Assembly: GCA_963818505.1 (NCBI GenBank)
Contig: CAWFSJ010000001.1
Coordinates: 1-64,000 of the forward strand
Length of the DNA: 64,000 nucleotides
From: JADKAV01 sp963818505
GTDB lineage: Bacteria; Actinomycetota; Actinomycetes; S36-B12; UBA10799
Direction: 5' to 3'
The notes under the pieces are model-generated. The model was not told the DNA's origin. It searched no databases and saw nothing but the letters and a program-made list of their open reading frames with translations. A program made the position numbers and the translations under genes. Position 1 is the first letter of the stretch; each line of letters opens with the position of its first letter. Shown in pieces: positions 1-13,061 of this stretch.

Positions 1-56
1 TGAAGCAGGGGTGGTTGTCATGACTGATCGCCTGGATCGGACATTGACGCATTTCG

Positions 57-998
57 TTGAAGAGGGGCAGGCTGACGCCCGACCTGGCATCGGACGTCAG
101 TCGCGAGTACCACACCCATCACGTGGACGTACGTCAACGGCTCGCAGAACTGGCTGGCTACGCCGGGGCGGGTCTGGCCACGATCGGTCTGATAGTCATC
201 GGATCCCAGGTGTGGACTGACTTCAGTCAGGTGATGCGCGCGGCGTTGCCCGCCGTGATCAGTGCGGCAATGCTCGTCGGCGTGTGGCTGGTGATCCGCC
301 CTGTGGGCCACATCAGTGAGCACCCTGTTCGTGGGCGTGTAGCCCAGGTGATGGGTGGTGTGTCGGCGGTATTGGCGCTGCTGGCGATCATGGTCGGCTT
401 CTCGCCCGAGACGGGGGAGCCTGCGGACTGGCTGCTGCTGGTCGGGTCAAGCACCGCGCTGCTGATTTCGTTGGTCGTGTGGCACTGGGTACCGGGCTTC
501 ATCAACACGCTGGTCACTGGTGTGCTGGCGTTGGTCACCGGGCTTTCCCTGGTGGATGTCCTGGGCGTCAGTGACGGGCCCCAGATGGCGCTGATGGTCG
601 TCGGACTGGGCGTCGCGGCGAGTCTGCTGTTGAACAAGTTCTTCCCGCCTGAGTGGTTGACGCGCGCGATGGGCCTGATGGTGTGGTTGCAGGGGACCAT
701 CGTGCTCATGACGGCCGAACTTGGATTCAACGACCCGGACACACCCTTGCGCTGGACGGGCCGCGTCAGTGCTCTCGCGCTGGTTCTGATCGGTGCGTGG
801 CTGTTCGCGCGCGGCGGGGACTGGTTGTGGGCGGTTGCTTCTGGGCTGGCGGCCGCGATCCTTGTTGGGCTGTGGTCCCTGGAGGCGGTGAATGCAGGTG
901 TGGCCTTGATCATCGCCGGCCTGGTGCTCATCGCGGCCGGGCTGGTGCTGGCAGGCCTGCGCCGTGCCGAACGCGCGGCCTTGAAGGAAGACCGCTGA
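57..998 (+). CDS. Polytopic membrane protein of unknown function
   Basis: This is a 313-residue protein that is almost entirely hydrophobic. About ten likely transmembrane helices can be seen, the last being a long Ala/Leu/Ile stretch followed by a short basic tail (RRAERAALKEDR). The N-terminal ~28 residues are polar and probably cytoplasmic. An in-frame stop at 45-47 makes the TTG at 57 the first possible start; no strong ribosome binding site is visible, so a GTG about 25 codons further in is an alternative. No catalytic motif was recognised. It is upstream of a small exported protein and tyrS on the same strand but 160 bp separate it from the next gene, so it is probably a separate transcription unit. 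Function is not assigned. Confidence 0.7.
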   Translation: MKRGRLTPDLASDVSREYHTHHVDVRQRLAELAGYAGAGLATIGLIVIGSQVWTDFSQVMRAALPAVISAAMLVGVWLVIRPVGHISEHPVRGRVAQVMGGVSAVLALLAIMVGFSPETGEPADWLLLVGSSTALLISLVVWHWVPGFINTLVTGVLALVTGLSLVDVLGVSDGPQMALMVVGLGVAASLLLNKFFPPEWLTRAMGLMVWLQGTIVLMTAELGFNDPDTPLRWTGRVSALALVLIGAWLFARGGDWLWAVASGLAAAILVGLWSLEAVNAGVALIIAGLVLIAAGLVLAGLRRAERAALKEDR

Positions 999-1081
999 GT
1001 TGTCGGCATTCTCCGGGCGTGCGTGACTCTCGTCGCCGTGACCGACAGGGATTGCGCACGCCTGTGCAGATTCAATCGTCA

Positions 1082-1110
1082 TTGACCTTGCCAAGAGCCA
1101 GACGTACGTT
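1082..1110 (+). promoter_or_regulatory. Candidate sigma70-type promoter for the small exported protein
   Basis: TTGACC at 1082-1087 and TACGTT at 1105-1110 are separated by exactly 17 bases, 48 bp before the ATG at 1159. Both boxes match actinobacterial housekeeping promoters reasonably well. No experimental support. Confidence 0.45.
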
Positions 1111-1158
1111 GGAGTCGAAAGGTGGGCGCAGGCCCGCCGGGGGAGGAGAGGAGCGAAC

Positions 1159-1416
1159 ATGAAGATGCGAGCAATTGGAGTTCTCGGAGCTACAGCACTG
1201 TTTGCCGTGGCGGGCTTTGCTGGCCCGGCTGCAGCCGAGAAACCGGCAGACGGCACCGCTGGCGGTGGCAACGCCATGATGAAGGCTCAGCCCAAGGGTC
1301 AGAAGTGGACGAACCCGGACGCAGATTCCAACGCGGGCTTCCGTTGTGACACCAACAAGGGTGTCGGCCAGGGCAACCCTGCCTTTGTAGGATGCGGCGA
1401 AGGCATCCCCCGCTAA
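1159..1416 (+). CDS. Small exported protein, unknown function
   Basis: This is an 85-residue protein. The first ~26 residues form a clear Sec signal peptide: a basic start (MKMR), a hydrophobic core, and an AAA-type cleavage site before EKPADG. The mature part is only about 59 residues, rich in Gly, Asn, Asp and Lys. It has two cysteines (in FRCDTN and VGCGEG) that could form a disulphide. The ATG follows a strong GGAGGAGAGG ribosome binding site. It lies just upstream of tyrS on the same strand, 45 bp apart, but with a candidate promoter of its own. I do not recognise a family. Confidence 0.72.
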   Translation: MKMRAIGVLGATALFAVAGFAGPAAAEKPADGTAGGGNAMMKAQPKGQKWTNPDADSNAGFRCDTNKGVGQGNPAFVGCGEGIPR

Positions 1417-1461
1417 CCCAGCCACCAACACCCGATCGGTCACGCCTGCCAAGATGGGGGC

Positions 1462-2727
1462 GTGACCGATCTGCTTTCCGATCTTGAAGCCCGCGGCCTG
1501 ATCGCCTCCTCGACCGACCTTGGCGCACTGTCCGAGTCCATGGCCGGCCCGATCACGCTCTACTGCGGGTTCGACCCGACCGCGTCCAGCCTGCACGTCG
1601 GCAACCTCGTTCCACTGCTACTCCTGCGTCGGTTCCAGCTCGCGGGGCACAAGGTCATCGCGCTGGTCGGGGGAGCGACCGGCTTGATCGGCGACCCCAG
1701 CGGCCGCAGCACGGAACGGGTTCTGAACACCGACGACACCGTGGCTGACTGGGTCGATCGGGTACGTGGCCAGCTCGCGCACTTCCTCGACTTCGACGGT
1801 GACAACCCGGCCACTCTGGTCTCGAATCTCGACTGGACGGCACAGATGAGCGCCATCGAGTTCCTGCGCGACGTCGGCAAGCACTTCAGCGTCAACGCCA
1901 TGCTGAGCAAGGAGTCGATCTCGGCCCGCCTCAACGGTGACGGGATCAGTTACACGGAGTTCAGTTACATGCTCCTGCAGTCCATGGACTACCTGCACCT
2001 GTACCGCGATCACGGCTGTACGTTGCAGGTCGGCGGTTCCGACCAGTGGGGCAACATCACCGGCGGCTTGGACCTGATCCGCAAGGTCGAGGGCCCCGAG
2101 AGTCGCGCCCATGGCCTGACCGTCCCGCTGGTGACGAAGGCAGACGGCACCAAGTTCGGCAAGACCGCTGGCGGGGCCATCTGGCTGGACGCCCAGCAGA
2201 CCTCCCCGTTCGCCTTCTACCAGTTCTGGCTCAACACCGACGACCGCGATATCGCGAGCATGCTGCGGTTCTTCAGCCTGCGGCCCGTGTCCGAGGTGGA
2301 GGAGGTCATCGCATCAGGTGAGGCCAACCCGGCTTCCAGAGCGGGTCAGCGAGCCTTGGCAGCGGAGCTGACAGACCTCGTCCACGGCCGGCAGGCGCGA
2401 GAGCACATCGAGGCTGCCAGTGCTGCTCTGTTCGGACGAGGAGAGCTCGCTGAACTGCCCGAAACGATCTGGCGCCAAGCCACCGAGGATGTACCCACGA
2501 TGGCCGTGCAACCGGGCACGACCGTCATAGACGCCCTGGTCGCAACAGGCCTGTGCGACTCGAAGTCCGCAGCTCGTCGGGCGATCAAAGAGGGGGGCGC
2601 TTACGTCAACAACGAGCGCGTGTCCGAGCAGGACGCAACCCTGGAATCGGGCCTGGCTCTGCACGGCCGATGGGTCCTCTTGCGACGTGGCAAACGGGCG
2701 ATCGGCGTGGCTGATCTGGGTGCTTGA
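1462..2727 (+). CDS. tyrS: Tyrosyl-tRNA synthetase
   Basis: This is a 421-residue class I aminoacyl-tRNA synthetase that charges tRNA-Tyr in the cytoplasm. The HIGH-type motif is HVGN at residues 45-48. The KMSKS-type loop is KFGKT at 231-235, the form typical of bacterial TyrRS. The tyrosine pocket signature GGSDQWGN is at about 191-198. The C-terminal ~70 residues form an S4 RNA-binding domain. Length is normal for bacterial TyrRS. The start is GTG at 1462, about eight residues before conserved sequence. It opens the conserved actinobacterial cluster (tyrS ... tlyA, nadK, recN), but here an rRNA operon separates it from the rest. Confidence 0.97.
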   Translation: MTDLLSDLEARGLIASSTDLGALSESMAGPITLYCGFDPTASSLHVGNLVPLLLLRRFQLAGHKVIALVGGATGLIGDPSGRSTERVLNTDDTVADWVDRVRGQLAHFLDFDGDNPATLVSNLDWTAQMSAIEFLRDVGKHFSVNAMLSKESISARLNGDGISYTEFSYMLLQSMDYLHLYRDHGCTLQVGGSDQWGNITGGLDLIRKVEGPESRAHGLTVPLVTKADGTKFGKTAGGAIWLDAQQTSPFAFYQFWLNTDDRDIASMLRFFSLRPVSEVEEVIASGEANPASRAGQRALAAELTDLVHGRQAREHIEAASAALFGRGELAELPETIWRQATEDVPTMAVQPGTTVIDALVATGLCDSKSAARRAIKEGGAYVNNERVSEQDATLESGLALHGRWVLLRRGKRAIGVADLGA

Positions 2728-2859
2728 GGGCCTTAACGGACCCCCCTTTTCGGCCCCCGAAAACGCCTGCTACATTTAATTCTGTTGCTCGAAAGAGCAA
2801 CTCCCGACCACCTCGAGAGCCTGAAAAGGCCGACGAAACGCGCGGGAACCAGGGGGTGG

Positions 2860-2887
2860 TTGACACTTCAGCCCAACCTGGTACAGT
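2860..2887 (+). promoter_or_regulatory. rRNA operon promoter
   Basis: TTGACA (2860-2865) and TACAGT (2882-2887) are 16 bases apart, about 220 bp upstream of 16S, as expected of a strong rrn promoter. The rest of the 379-bp gap between tyrS and 16S is leader. It contains CCTTGAGAACTCAACAGTG at 2947-2965, which recurs in altered form in the 16S-23S spacer (4904-4922) and is probably a processing or antitermination element. Confidence 0.7.
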
Positions 2888-3106
2888 GGAGAAGTTGCCC
2901 CGGAAACCTCCTAGCGAATAGCTGGAAGTGATGGTGTGCGCCCGCTCCTTGAGAACTCAACAGTGTGCCAAAAGTCAATGCCGAACCCCGTTCGGCGGCC
3001 GGTCTGACCGGTTGTCGGAAGGGATTCTTTTGAGGCATGACCAAATTTGATGTATGTCAGATTTGTTCTTGCCAGGCTTACAATTCGTGAGCGAAACACA
3101 AAATCA

Positions 3107-8056
<4,950 letters not shown>

Positions 8057-8131
8057 CACATATTTACTTCTGCTACGCGTTCACTATGCGGTTCCCGAGA
8101 TACGGTCGGGAACGATTGATATCTCCATAGA

Positions 8132-8250
8132 GTTTCGGCGGTCATAGCGAGGGGGAAACGCCCGGTCCCATTCCGAACCCGGAAGCTAAGCCCTTCTGCG
8201 CCGATGGTACTGCCCTGGTGACGGGGTGGGAGAGTAGGACGCCGCCGGAC
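8132..8250 (+). rRNA. rrf: 5S ribosomal RNA
   Basis: About 119 nt. The 5' TTCGGCGGTC pairs with the 3' GCCGCCGGA. The loop region CCATTCCGAACCCGGAAG and the GGGTGGGAGAGTAGGACG segment are standard for 5S rRNA. It closes the 16S-23S-5S operon. Confidence 0.95.
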
Positions 8251-8258
8251 ATTTTTCC

Positions 8259-8286
8259 CGATGGGGGGCCGTAAGGCCCCCCATCG
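8259..8286 (+). terminator. Hairpin terminator after the rRNA operon
   Basis: A perfect 12-bp GC-rich stem (CGATGGGGGGCC and its complement) with a GTAA loop starts eight bases after 5S. A T-run precedes it (ATTTTT at 8251-8256) but none follows, so it may act as a hairpin-only terminator, common in actinobacteria, or overlap the next gene's leader. Confidence 0.65.
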
Positions 8287-8307
8287 ACGTATTTGTGGAG
8301 GTTTTTC

Positions 8308-9388
8308 ATGGTTGATCAGCCAGGCCGTAAGCGGCCGGCCGGCCGTGGTGCCGATTCGTCCAAACCCCGTTCAAGTAGGCCCAGTTCAGGCAAACCCGGT
8401 TCAGGTAAACCCAGTTCGGGTAGACCCAGTTCGGGTAGACCCAGTTCGGGTAGACCCAGTTCGGGGCAAGCCGGGATCCGGCAAACCTGGAACCGGCAAA
8501 CCCGGAACCGGCAAACCCGGACGTAAACCTTCATCTGACAGTGATACTCGGGGTCAAAAGTCCGATTCGCGCCGTGCGGGTGCGGGTCGAGGTCCGTCGG
8601 GCAGGGGCCGTCCCGACCGGGGTGATCCCGACCAGCGCGGACCGCGACGTCCGGCACGCGACTCCCAGCAGCGCGATGGCCGACCGCCTCGACGCCCGGA
8701 ACGCGAAGAACGACCCGAACGTGACACGTCGAACGACCTGCCGTGGCCCGATGAGATCTTCGAGCTGGAACTCGAGCCGGAACTACTCAAGGAACTCGAG
8801 GCGGCTGGTGGTCGCACTGAAACCATGGCCAAACACCTGTTGAGTGTCCAGGTGCTGGCTGAGAGTGACCCCGAGCAGGCATATCTGCATTCCGCGCGGG
8901 TGCGCGAGCGGATCCCGAGGTCTGCCTTGGCGCGTCAGACGGCGTGCATCGCGGCATACCGCACCGGCCGCTTCAAGGAAGCCATCAAGGAAGAGGCTGC
9001 CTATCGACGTATCGGGGGCGGGCTCGATCTTCTGCCAATAGCGGCGGACAGCGAGCGTGGACTCGGTCGTCCTGAGCGGGCCTTGGCTCTGGTGGGGGAG
9101 TTCGAAGGCGCCAAACTCGACAGCGAAGCTCTCACGGAGTTGCTCATCGTGGCAGGCGGCGCACGCAAAGACCTCGGCGACGATCAGGCCGCGAGGGTCT
9201 TTCTGCAGAAGGCGGTACGTGCGGCGAGGTCGCCCATGTCCAGGGCAAGAGCCCGCTTCGCTCTCGGGGAGCTGCTGGCTTCCACCGGCCAACCGGAGGA
9301 GGCTCGCAAATGGCTCGAATCGGCCCTCGAGTTTGACGAGGACGGCTCCTGGACTGAGGCGGCGGATCTGCTGGAATCTCTGTCATGA
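8308..9388 (+). CDS. TPR-like conserved protein with frameshifted N-terminal repeat
   Basis: This matches a protein family conserved in actinomycetes immediately before the HAD phosphatase and TlyA. The ATG at 8308 follows GTGGAGG. It begins with a basic, low-complexity tail (MVDQPGRKRPAGRG, then PSSGK/PSSGR repeats and Arg/Asp-rich sequence), followed by ~210 residues of helical tetratricopeptide-like sequence from PWPDEIFELELE to the end (RERIPRSALARQTACIAAYRTGRFKEA broken over several helices). The reading frame from the ATG does not reach the TPR part. One base too many in the G-run at 8463-8466 shifts it, and removing one G joins PSSG to KPGSGKPG and the rest. It ends overlapping the next start by 4 bp. 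Role unknown; the domain suggests protein-protein contacts. Confidence 0.75.
8380..8466 (+). repeat. 15-bp in-frame tandem repeat
   Basis: There are about six units of CCCAGTTCGGGTAGA-like sequence. Three in the middle (8410-8454) are identical and each encodes PSSGR. The last unit has an extra G that breaks the frame. Confidence 0.85.
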
Positions 9389-10251
9389 TCCACGACGGCC
9401 TGTTCGTCGACCTCGACGGCGTCGTCTACCGCAGTGACCGTCCTGTCGAACACGCCGTAGAGGCGCTTAACCGTTACGACGCTCAGATTGTGTACGTCAC
9501 GAACAATGCCAGTCGAACCCCTGCCACGGTCGCTTCGCAATTGCAGGGTTTGGGACTGGCCGCAACATCAGCGGACATTGTTACGTCGGCGCAGGCCGCA
9601 GCAGCGCATCTGGCAGGTTTGGTCCCCGTTGGATCGCGGATCCTCGTAGTCGGATCGGACGGCTTGATCGAGGCTGTCACAGACGTGGGTCTTCGTATCG
9701 TGCAGGTGGCTGAGGAGGCAGATGCGGTCGTCCAGGGCTTCGCGCCTGCGGCCACGTGGAAGGACCTCGCCGAAGCTTCCTATGCCGTAGCCCGAGGTAT
9801 CCCATGGGTGGCGTCGAACACCGACATGTCGGTGCCCACATCGCGCGGTATCGCGCCTGGTACCGGCACTTACGTCGCGGCTGTCAGCGCCGCCACAGGC
9901 GTTACCCCGGTAGTCACGGGAAAGCCGCATCGCCCGATCATGGACCTGGCGCGATCGCGTTCGGGCAGCCGGAACCCATTGGTCATCGGGGATCGGCTGG
10001 ACACCGATATCGCCGCTGCCAACGCCGCGGGCATGGATTCGCTGCTCGTGTTGACCGGTGTCAGTACGTGGCAAGACCTGGTGGATGCCTCGGACGAGCA
10101 CCTGCCGACGTCAGTCGCCCCCGACCTTCGCGTCTTGAGCGGCCATACCGACGACCTCACGGTGCAGCTGCAGGAATTACTACGTCGAAGGCGGGCAGGC
10201 CAGGATGTAGCCGCAACGGTCACGCGGCTACATCAGCTTTCGGAGGCGTAG
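9385..10251 (+). CDS. HAD-superfamily hydrolase, NagD/4-nitrophenylphosphatase type
   Basis: This is a 288-residue cytoplasmic phosphatase. Motif I, FVDLDGVVYR (residues 7-16), carries the nucleophile Asp and the acid/base Asp. VTNNAS is the motif II region typical of the NagD branch (type IIA cap). TGKPHRPI provides the Lys of motif III. GDRLDTDIAAA is motif IV with the Mg-binding Asp pair. The usual substrates of this branch are small phosphate esters; the true substrate is unknown. The start overlaps the TPR gene stop (ATGA), so the two are translationally coupled. The same gene pair precedes tlyA in other actinomycetes. Confidence 0.9.
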   Translation: MIHDGLFVDLDGVVYRSDRPVEHAVEALNRYDAQIVYVTNNASRTPATVASQLQGLGLAATSADIVTSAQAAAAHLAGLVPVGSRILVVGSDGLIEAVTDVGLRIVQVAEEADAVVQGFAPAATWKDLAEASYAVARGIPWVASNTDMSVPTSRGIAPGTGTYVAAVSAATGVTPVVTGKPHRPIMDLARSRSGSRNPLVIGDRLDTDIAAANAAGMDSLLVLTGVSTWQDLVDASDEHLPTSVAPDLRVLSGHTDDLTVQLQELLRRRRAGQDVAATVTRLHQLSEA

Positions 10252-10566
10252 CAGGTCTCGCAGACTGGCGTCGAGATGCAGTCGACCGGTCGCCCAGGCA
10301 TGGGAGAACGTGATGCGCTTGTCGGTGAGGTCGATGAGATCGTCGCTGCTCATCGTCAGACGGATGTTCGGCTTGTCCACCCGTCCTTGGCAGATGTCCA
10401 CCAACTGACCATCGTGGAGCTTGCCTTGGAAAGTGACGTCGATGTCAAGCAGGGTCAGTTCGACCGTGCGGTCAGGGATGTTCGCCTGGCGATCCTCGCG
10501 CGGGTACTGCTCGAGACGGCCGGCGAGTTCGGCCAAGGCCGCCTCACACTGCTCGACCGATGCCAT
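10228..10566 (-). CDS. SCP2-like sterol/lipid-carrier domain protein
   Basis: This 112-residue protein is on the opposite strand and overlaps the end of the HAD gene by 24 bp. The sequence (DRTVELTLLDIDVTFQGKL, then DKPNIRLTMSSDDLIDL and FSHAWATGRLHLDASLRDLLRLRKLM) has the alternating strand/helix pattern of SCP2 sterol-binding-like domains, which in bacteria are small lipid- or hydrophobe-binding proteins. The ATG at 10566 is preceded by AAGGGAG and preferred over a GTG nine codons upstream. A short SCP2-type gene at this position is common in actinobacteria. Ligand unknown. Confidence 0.7.
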   Translation of the reverse strand: MASVEQCEAALAELAGRLEQYPREDRQANIPDRTVELTLLDIDVTFQGKLHDGQLVDICQGRVDKPNIRLTMSSDDLIDLTDKRITFSHAWATGRLHLDASLRDLLRLRKLM

Positions 10567-10683
10567 TCGAACGCTCCCTTGGATACTTGCCACGAATCAG
10601 ACCGTACCTGCCCATCGGCGGACCCGCTGGGATTGACCGGACCGCTGAAGTAGCGTGGAGTCAGGGTATCGAAGGGACCACTG

Positions 10684-11286
10684 GTGATCGAAACACTGCG
10701 AAGTTACATGCAATTGGCCGCTGGGCTACTGGAGTCGACCAGTGAGCGTGCGAAGGAGTCCGCAGGCGAGTTCCTTAGTCAAGGGATGGAAGCCGGTGCG
10801 CGCGGACCCGAGACTGTGTCCGCGCAGGTTCAGGAGATAGCCGAGGATCTGATCGAACAGGGCAGGACCAACCGGGAACTCGTTGTGGGCCTGGTGCGAA
10901 CCGAGGTCGAGCGCACCGTTGGACGGATGGGCTTCGTGCGTGAGGAAGAGCTGGCTGCCGTACGCAAGCACGTGGAGCGACTCGAACGCGAGCTCAATCA
11001 GCGTGGCGACCAGGCATCAGCCGCAGCGAATCTGGCCGTGAGCACCGCCACCTCCGCGGTGCCGGTCGCAACCAGGGCCGCTGGCAGCGCTGCCGCCAAG
11101 GCGACGGGAACGGCCGTGAAGGCGTCGAAGGCCGCTGCAGGCACAGCACGAACAGCCGCGCGAACGGCCACTGGCACGAGCCGACCGGCCCCAGTTCCGG
11201 CCAAGAAACCCGCCGCTAAAGAGGCCGCACCGGCTAAGAAGGCGGCTGCTGCGAAGAAACCGGCTGTCAAGAAGGCGCAGTCATGA
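10684..11286 (+). CDS. Coiled-coil protein with Ala/Lys-rich (PAKK) tail
   Basis: This 200-residue protein starts with GTG. Residues 1-105 are predicted helical. They carry phasin- or polyhydroxyalkanoate-granule-like features (amphipathic helices, then a heptad-like RKHVERLERELNQR coiled coil). Residues ~110-200 are an Ala/Thr/Lys/Pro tail with repeated KKPA and AKKAA motifs, like the tails of histone H1-like or HU-type proteins. It may bind nucleic acid, an anionic surface or a granule; none of these is proven. It is followed by a 4-bp overlap with the next small gene. Confidence 0.75.
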   Translation: MIETLRSYMQLAAGLLESTSERAKESAGEFLSQGMEAGARGPETVSAQVQEIAEDLIEQGRTNRELVVGLVRTEVERTVGRMGFVREEELAAVRKHVERLERELNQRGDQASAAANLAVSTATSAVPVATRAAGSAAAKATGTAVKASKAAAGTARTAARTATGTSRPAPVPAKKPAAKEAAPAKKAAAAKKPAVKKAQS

Positions 11287-11435
11287 GCACCCCGGATCTG
11301 GGTCCACTCGAGGACAAGGTCGAGGCGGTCGCTTCGGACACGGGGGACCGCTACGAGCAACTGGTCGAGGTTCACGACGCCTTGCGTCAGGCGCTAGCTG
11401 AGACGGACAGTGACCCGGCGGCGCCTGGACGCTGA
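11283..11435 (+). CDS. Small conserved protein preceding TlyA
   Basis: This is a 50-residue acidic protein (starts MSTPDLGPLEDKVEAV). The ATG overlaps the previous stop (ATGA), and its last 26 bp overlap the tlyA start. A protein of this size sits at the same place in mycobacteria and other actinomycetes. It is probably a helical protein; no function is known. The gene is supported by coupling on both sides and position, not by motif. Confidence 0.65.
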   Translation: MSTPDLGPLEDKVEAVASDTGDRYEQLVEVHDALRQALAETDSDPAAPGR

Positions 11436-12189
11436 ACTGGTCCGCCGTGGTCTGGCTCGGTCGCGCCAACAGGCCGGCGAGCTGATCGACGCGGGTCACG
11501 TGCAGGTGAACCGGCTGGTGGCCACAAAGGCCTCAACACAAGTTGGGGCTGGGGAGTCCATCAGGGTCACCACGCCACAAGATCACTTCGTTTCACGTGG
11601 GGCCCACAAACTACTCGGCCCGTTGACGCAGTTCGACATCGATGTGACCGGACGTCGAGCCCTGGACGCTGGAGCCTCCACCGGCGGATTCACCCAGGTC
11701 CTGCTGGAGGCGGGTGCCGCGAGTGTGATTGCTGTCGATGTGGGGTACGGACAACTCGCCTGGTCGTTGCAGCAGGACCCGCGGGTGGTGGTGCTGGACA
11801 GGACGAACATCCGACACATCACGGCCGAGGATCTTCCCTACCCACCGGACCTGATCGTGGGTGACCTCAGCTTCATCTCCCTGACCAAAGTGCTGCGGCC
11901 ATTGACCGCCGTCGCCGCTGCCGATCCGGACCTGGTGCTGCTGGTCAAACCTCAGTTCGAGGTGGGCCGCGGACAGGTGGGCAAGGGCGGGGTTGTCCGC
12001 GATCCGGGCCAGCACAAGGGTGCCATCGAAGGGGTCGCGCAGTGCGCAGCAGATCTTGGCTTCGGCGTGGCAGGGCTGACGCGAAGCCCGTTGCCAGGAC
12101 CTAGTGGCAACATCGAGTTTGTGATCTGGCTTCGACGCGGGGCGCCAGACATCAATGCCGACCGTGTGAGGGAGGTGGTGAGCGCGTGA
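11410..12189 (+). CDS. tlyA: TlyA-type 2'-O-methyltransferase (rRNA methylase / haemolysin family)
   Basis: This is a 259-residue protein with an N-terminal S4 RNA-binding domain (RRLDAELVRRGLARSRQQA..., residues 2-60) and a FtsJ-like SAM-dependent methyltransferase domain. The SAM-binding glycine motif is DAGASTGGFTQVLLEAGA at ~77-94, and DLSFISL and KPQFEVGR are family-typical. In mycobacteria TlyA methylates 16S and 23S rRNA at cytidine 2'-O positions and affects capreomycin sensitivity. The start is GTG at 11410. The stop overlaps the nadK start by 4 bp (GTGA). Confidence 0.95.
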   Translation: MTRRRLDAELVRRGLARSRQQAGELIDAGHVQVNRLVATKASTQVGAGESIRVTTPQDHFVSRGAHKLLGPLTQFDIDVTGRRALDAGASTGGFTQVLLEAGAASVIAVDVGYGQLAWSLQQDPRVVVLDRTNIRHITAEDLPYPPDLIVGDLSFISLTKVLRPLTAVAAADPDLVLLVKPQFEVGRGQVGKGGVVRDPGQHKGAIEGVAQCAADLGFGVAGLTRSPLPGPSGNIEFVIWLRRGAPDINADRVREVVSA

Positions 12190-13061
12190 CTGAGATCAGA
12201 ACGGTCCTGCTCGTCGTGCACCCGAGTCGGCAGGCGGCCATGGAGATGGCCCTTGCCTGCGCGACGGGACTGGGGCAGCGCGGAATCGAGGTTCTGGCAC
12301 TCGACAGCGCCCCGGACGGCTTGGACGTCAAGCGGGCTGATGGCACGCAGCCGGTGGATCTGGTCGTTGTGCTCGGAGGCGACGGCAGCATCCTGCGAGG
12401 GGCGGAGATCGCCCGGACGCACGACGTGCCTCTGCTCGGGGTGAATCTGGGACACGTAGGTTTCTTGGCGGAACTCGATGAGGAGGACGCCGGCGACATC
12501 GTCGAATGTATTGCCAGTGGCGGGTTCATCATCCAGGAACGTATGACTTTGGACGTGGCCGTCGTGCGCGGTGGGCGTCAGGTCGCCACCTCGTGGGCGC
12601 TGAATGAGGCCAGCGTCGAGAAGTCCGCGCGTGAACGCATGATCCAGGTGATCGCCGAGGTGGACGGCCGCCCCTTGAGCCAGTGGGGCTGCGACGGTGT
12701 CCTGTTCGCCACCCCGACCGGGTCCACGGGGTATGCCTGGTCTGCCGGCGGTCCGGTCGTGTGGCCAACCGTCGATGCCATGCTGCTTGTGCCCGTGTCC
12801 GCCCATGCTTTGTTCGCCCGCCCGATGGTCGTCTCCAGTTCGACGCGGCTGGCTCTGGAGCTGCTACCCGGGTCCCCGCCGGCAGTCCTTTGGTGTGACG
12901 GGCAACGACTGGTCCCCCTGGTGCCCGGCGACCGCGTCGAGGTCGTGCGGGGGTCCAAGCCGATCCGATTGGCCCGCTTGCGCGAGTCCCTCTTCGTGGA
13001 TCGGCTGGTGGCCAAGTTCCAGCTCCCGGTGCAGGGGTGGAGCGGGCGGGGCCGCCCGTGA
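12186..13061 (+). CDS. nadK: NAD kinase
   Basis: This 291-residue enzyme phosphorylates NAD to NADP. The diagnostic GGDGS motif (VVLGGDGSILRGAE) is at ~64-77. The second signature NEASVEK is at ~140 and the TPTGSTGYAWSAGGPV motif at ~178. Position between tlyA and recN is the usual one in actinomycetes. It starts with GTG within the tlyA stop and ends with the recN GTG inside its own stop, so the three are one transcription unit. Confidence 0.97.
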   Translation: MTEIRTVLLVVHPSRQAAMEMALACATGLGQRGIEVLALDSAPDGLDVKRADGTQPVDLVVVLGGDGSILRGAEIARTHDVPLLGVNLGHVGFLAELDEEDAGDIVECIASGGFIIQERMTLDVAVVRGGRQVATSWALNEASVEKSARERMIQVIAEVDGRPLSQWGCDGVLFATPTGSTGYAWSAGGPVVWPTVDAMLLVPVSAHALFARPMVVSSSTRLALELLPGSPPAVLWCDGQRLVPLVPGDRVEVVRGSKPIRLARLRESLFVDRLVAKFQLPVQGWSGRGRP

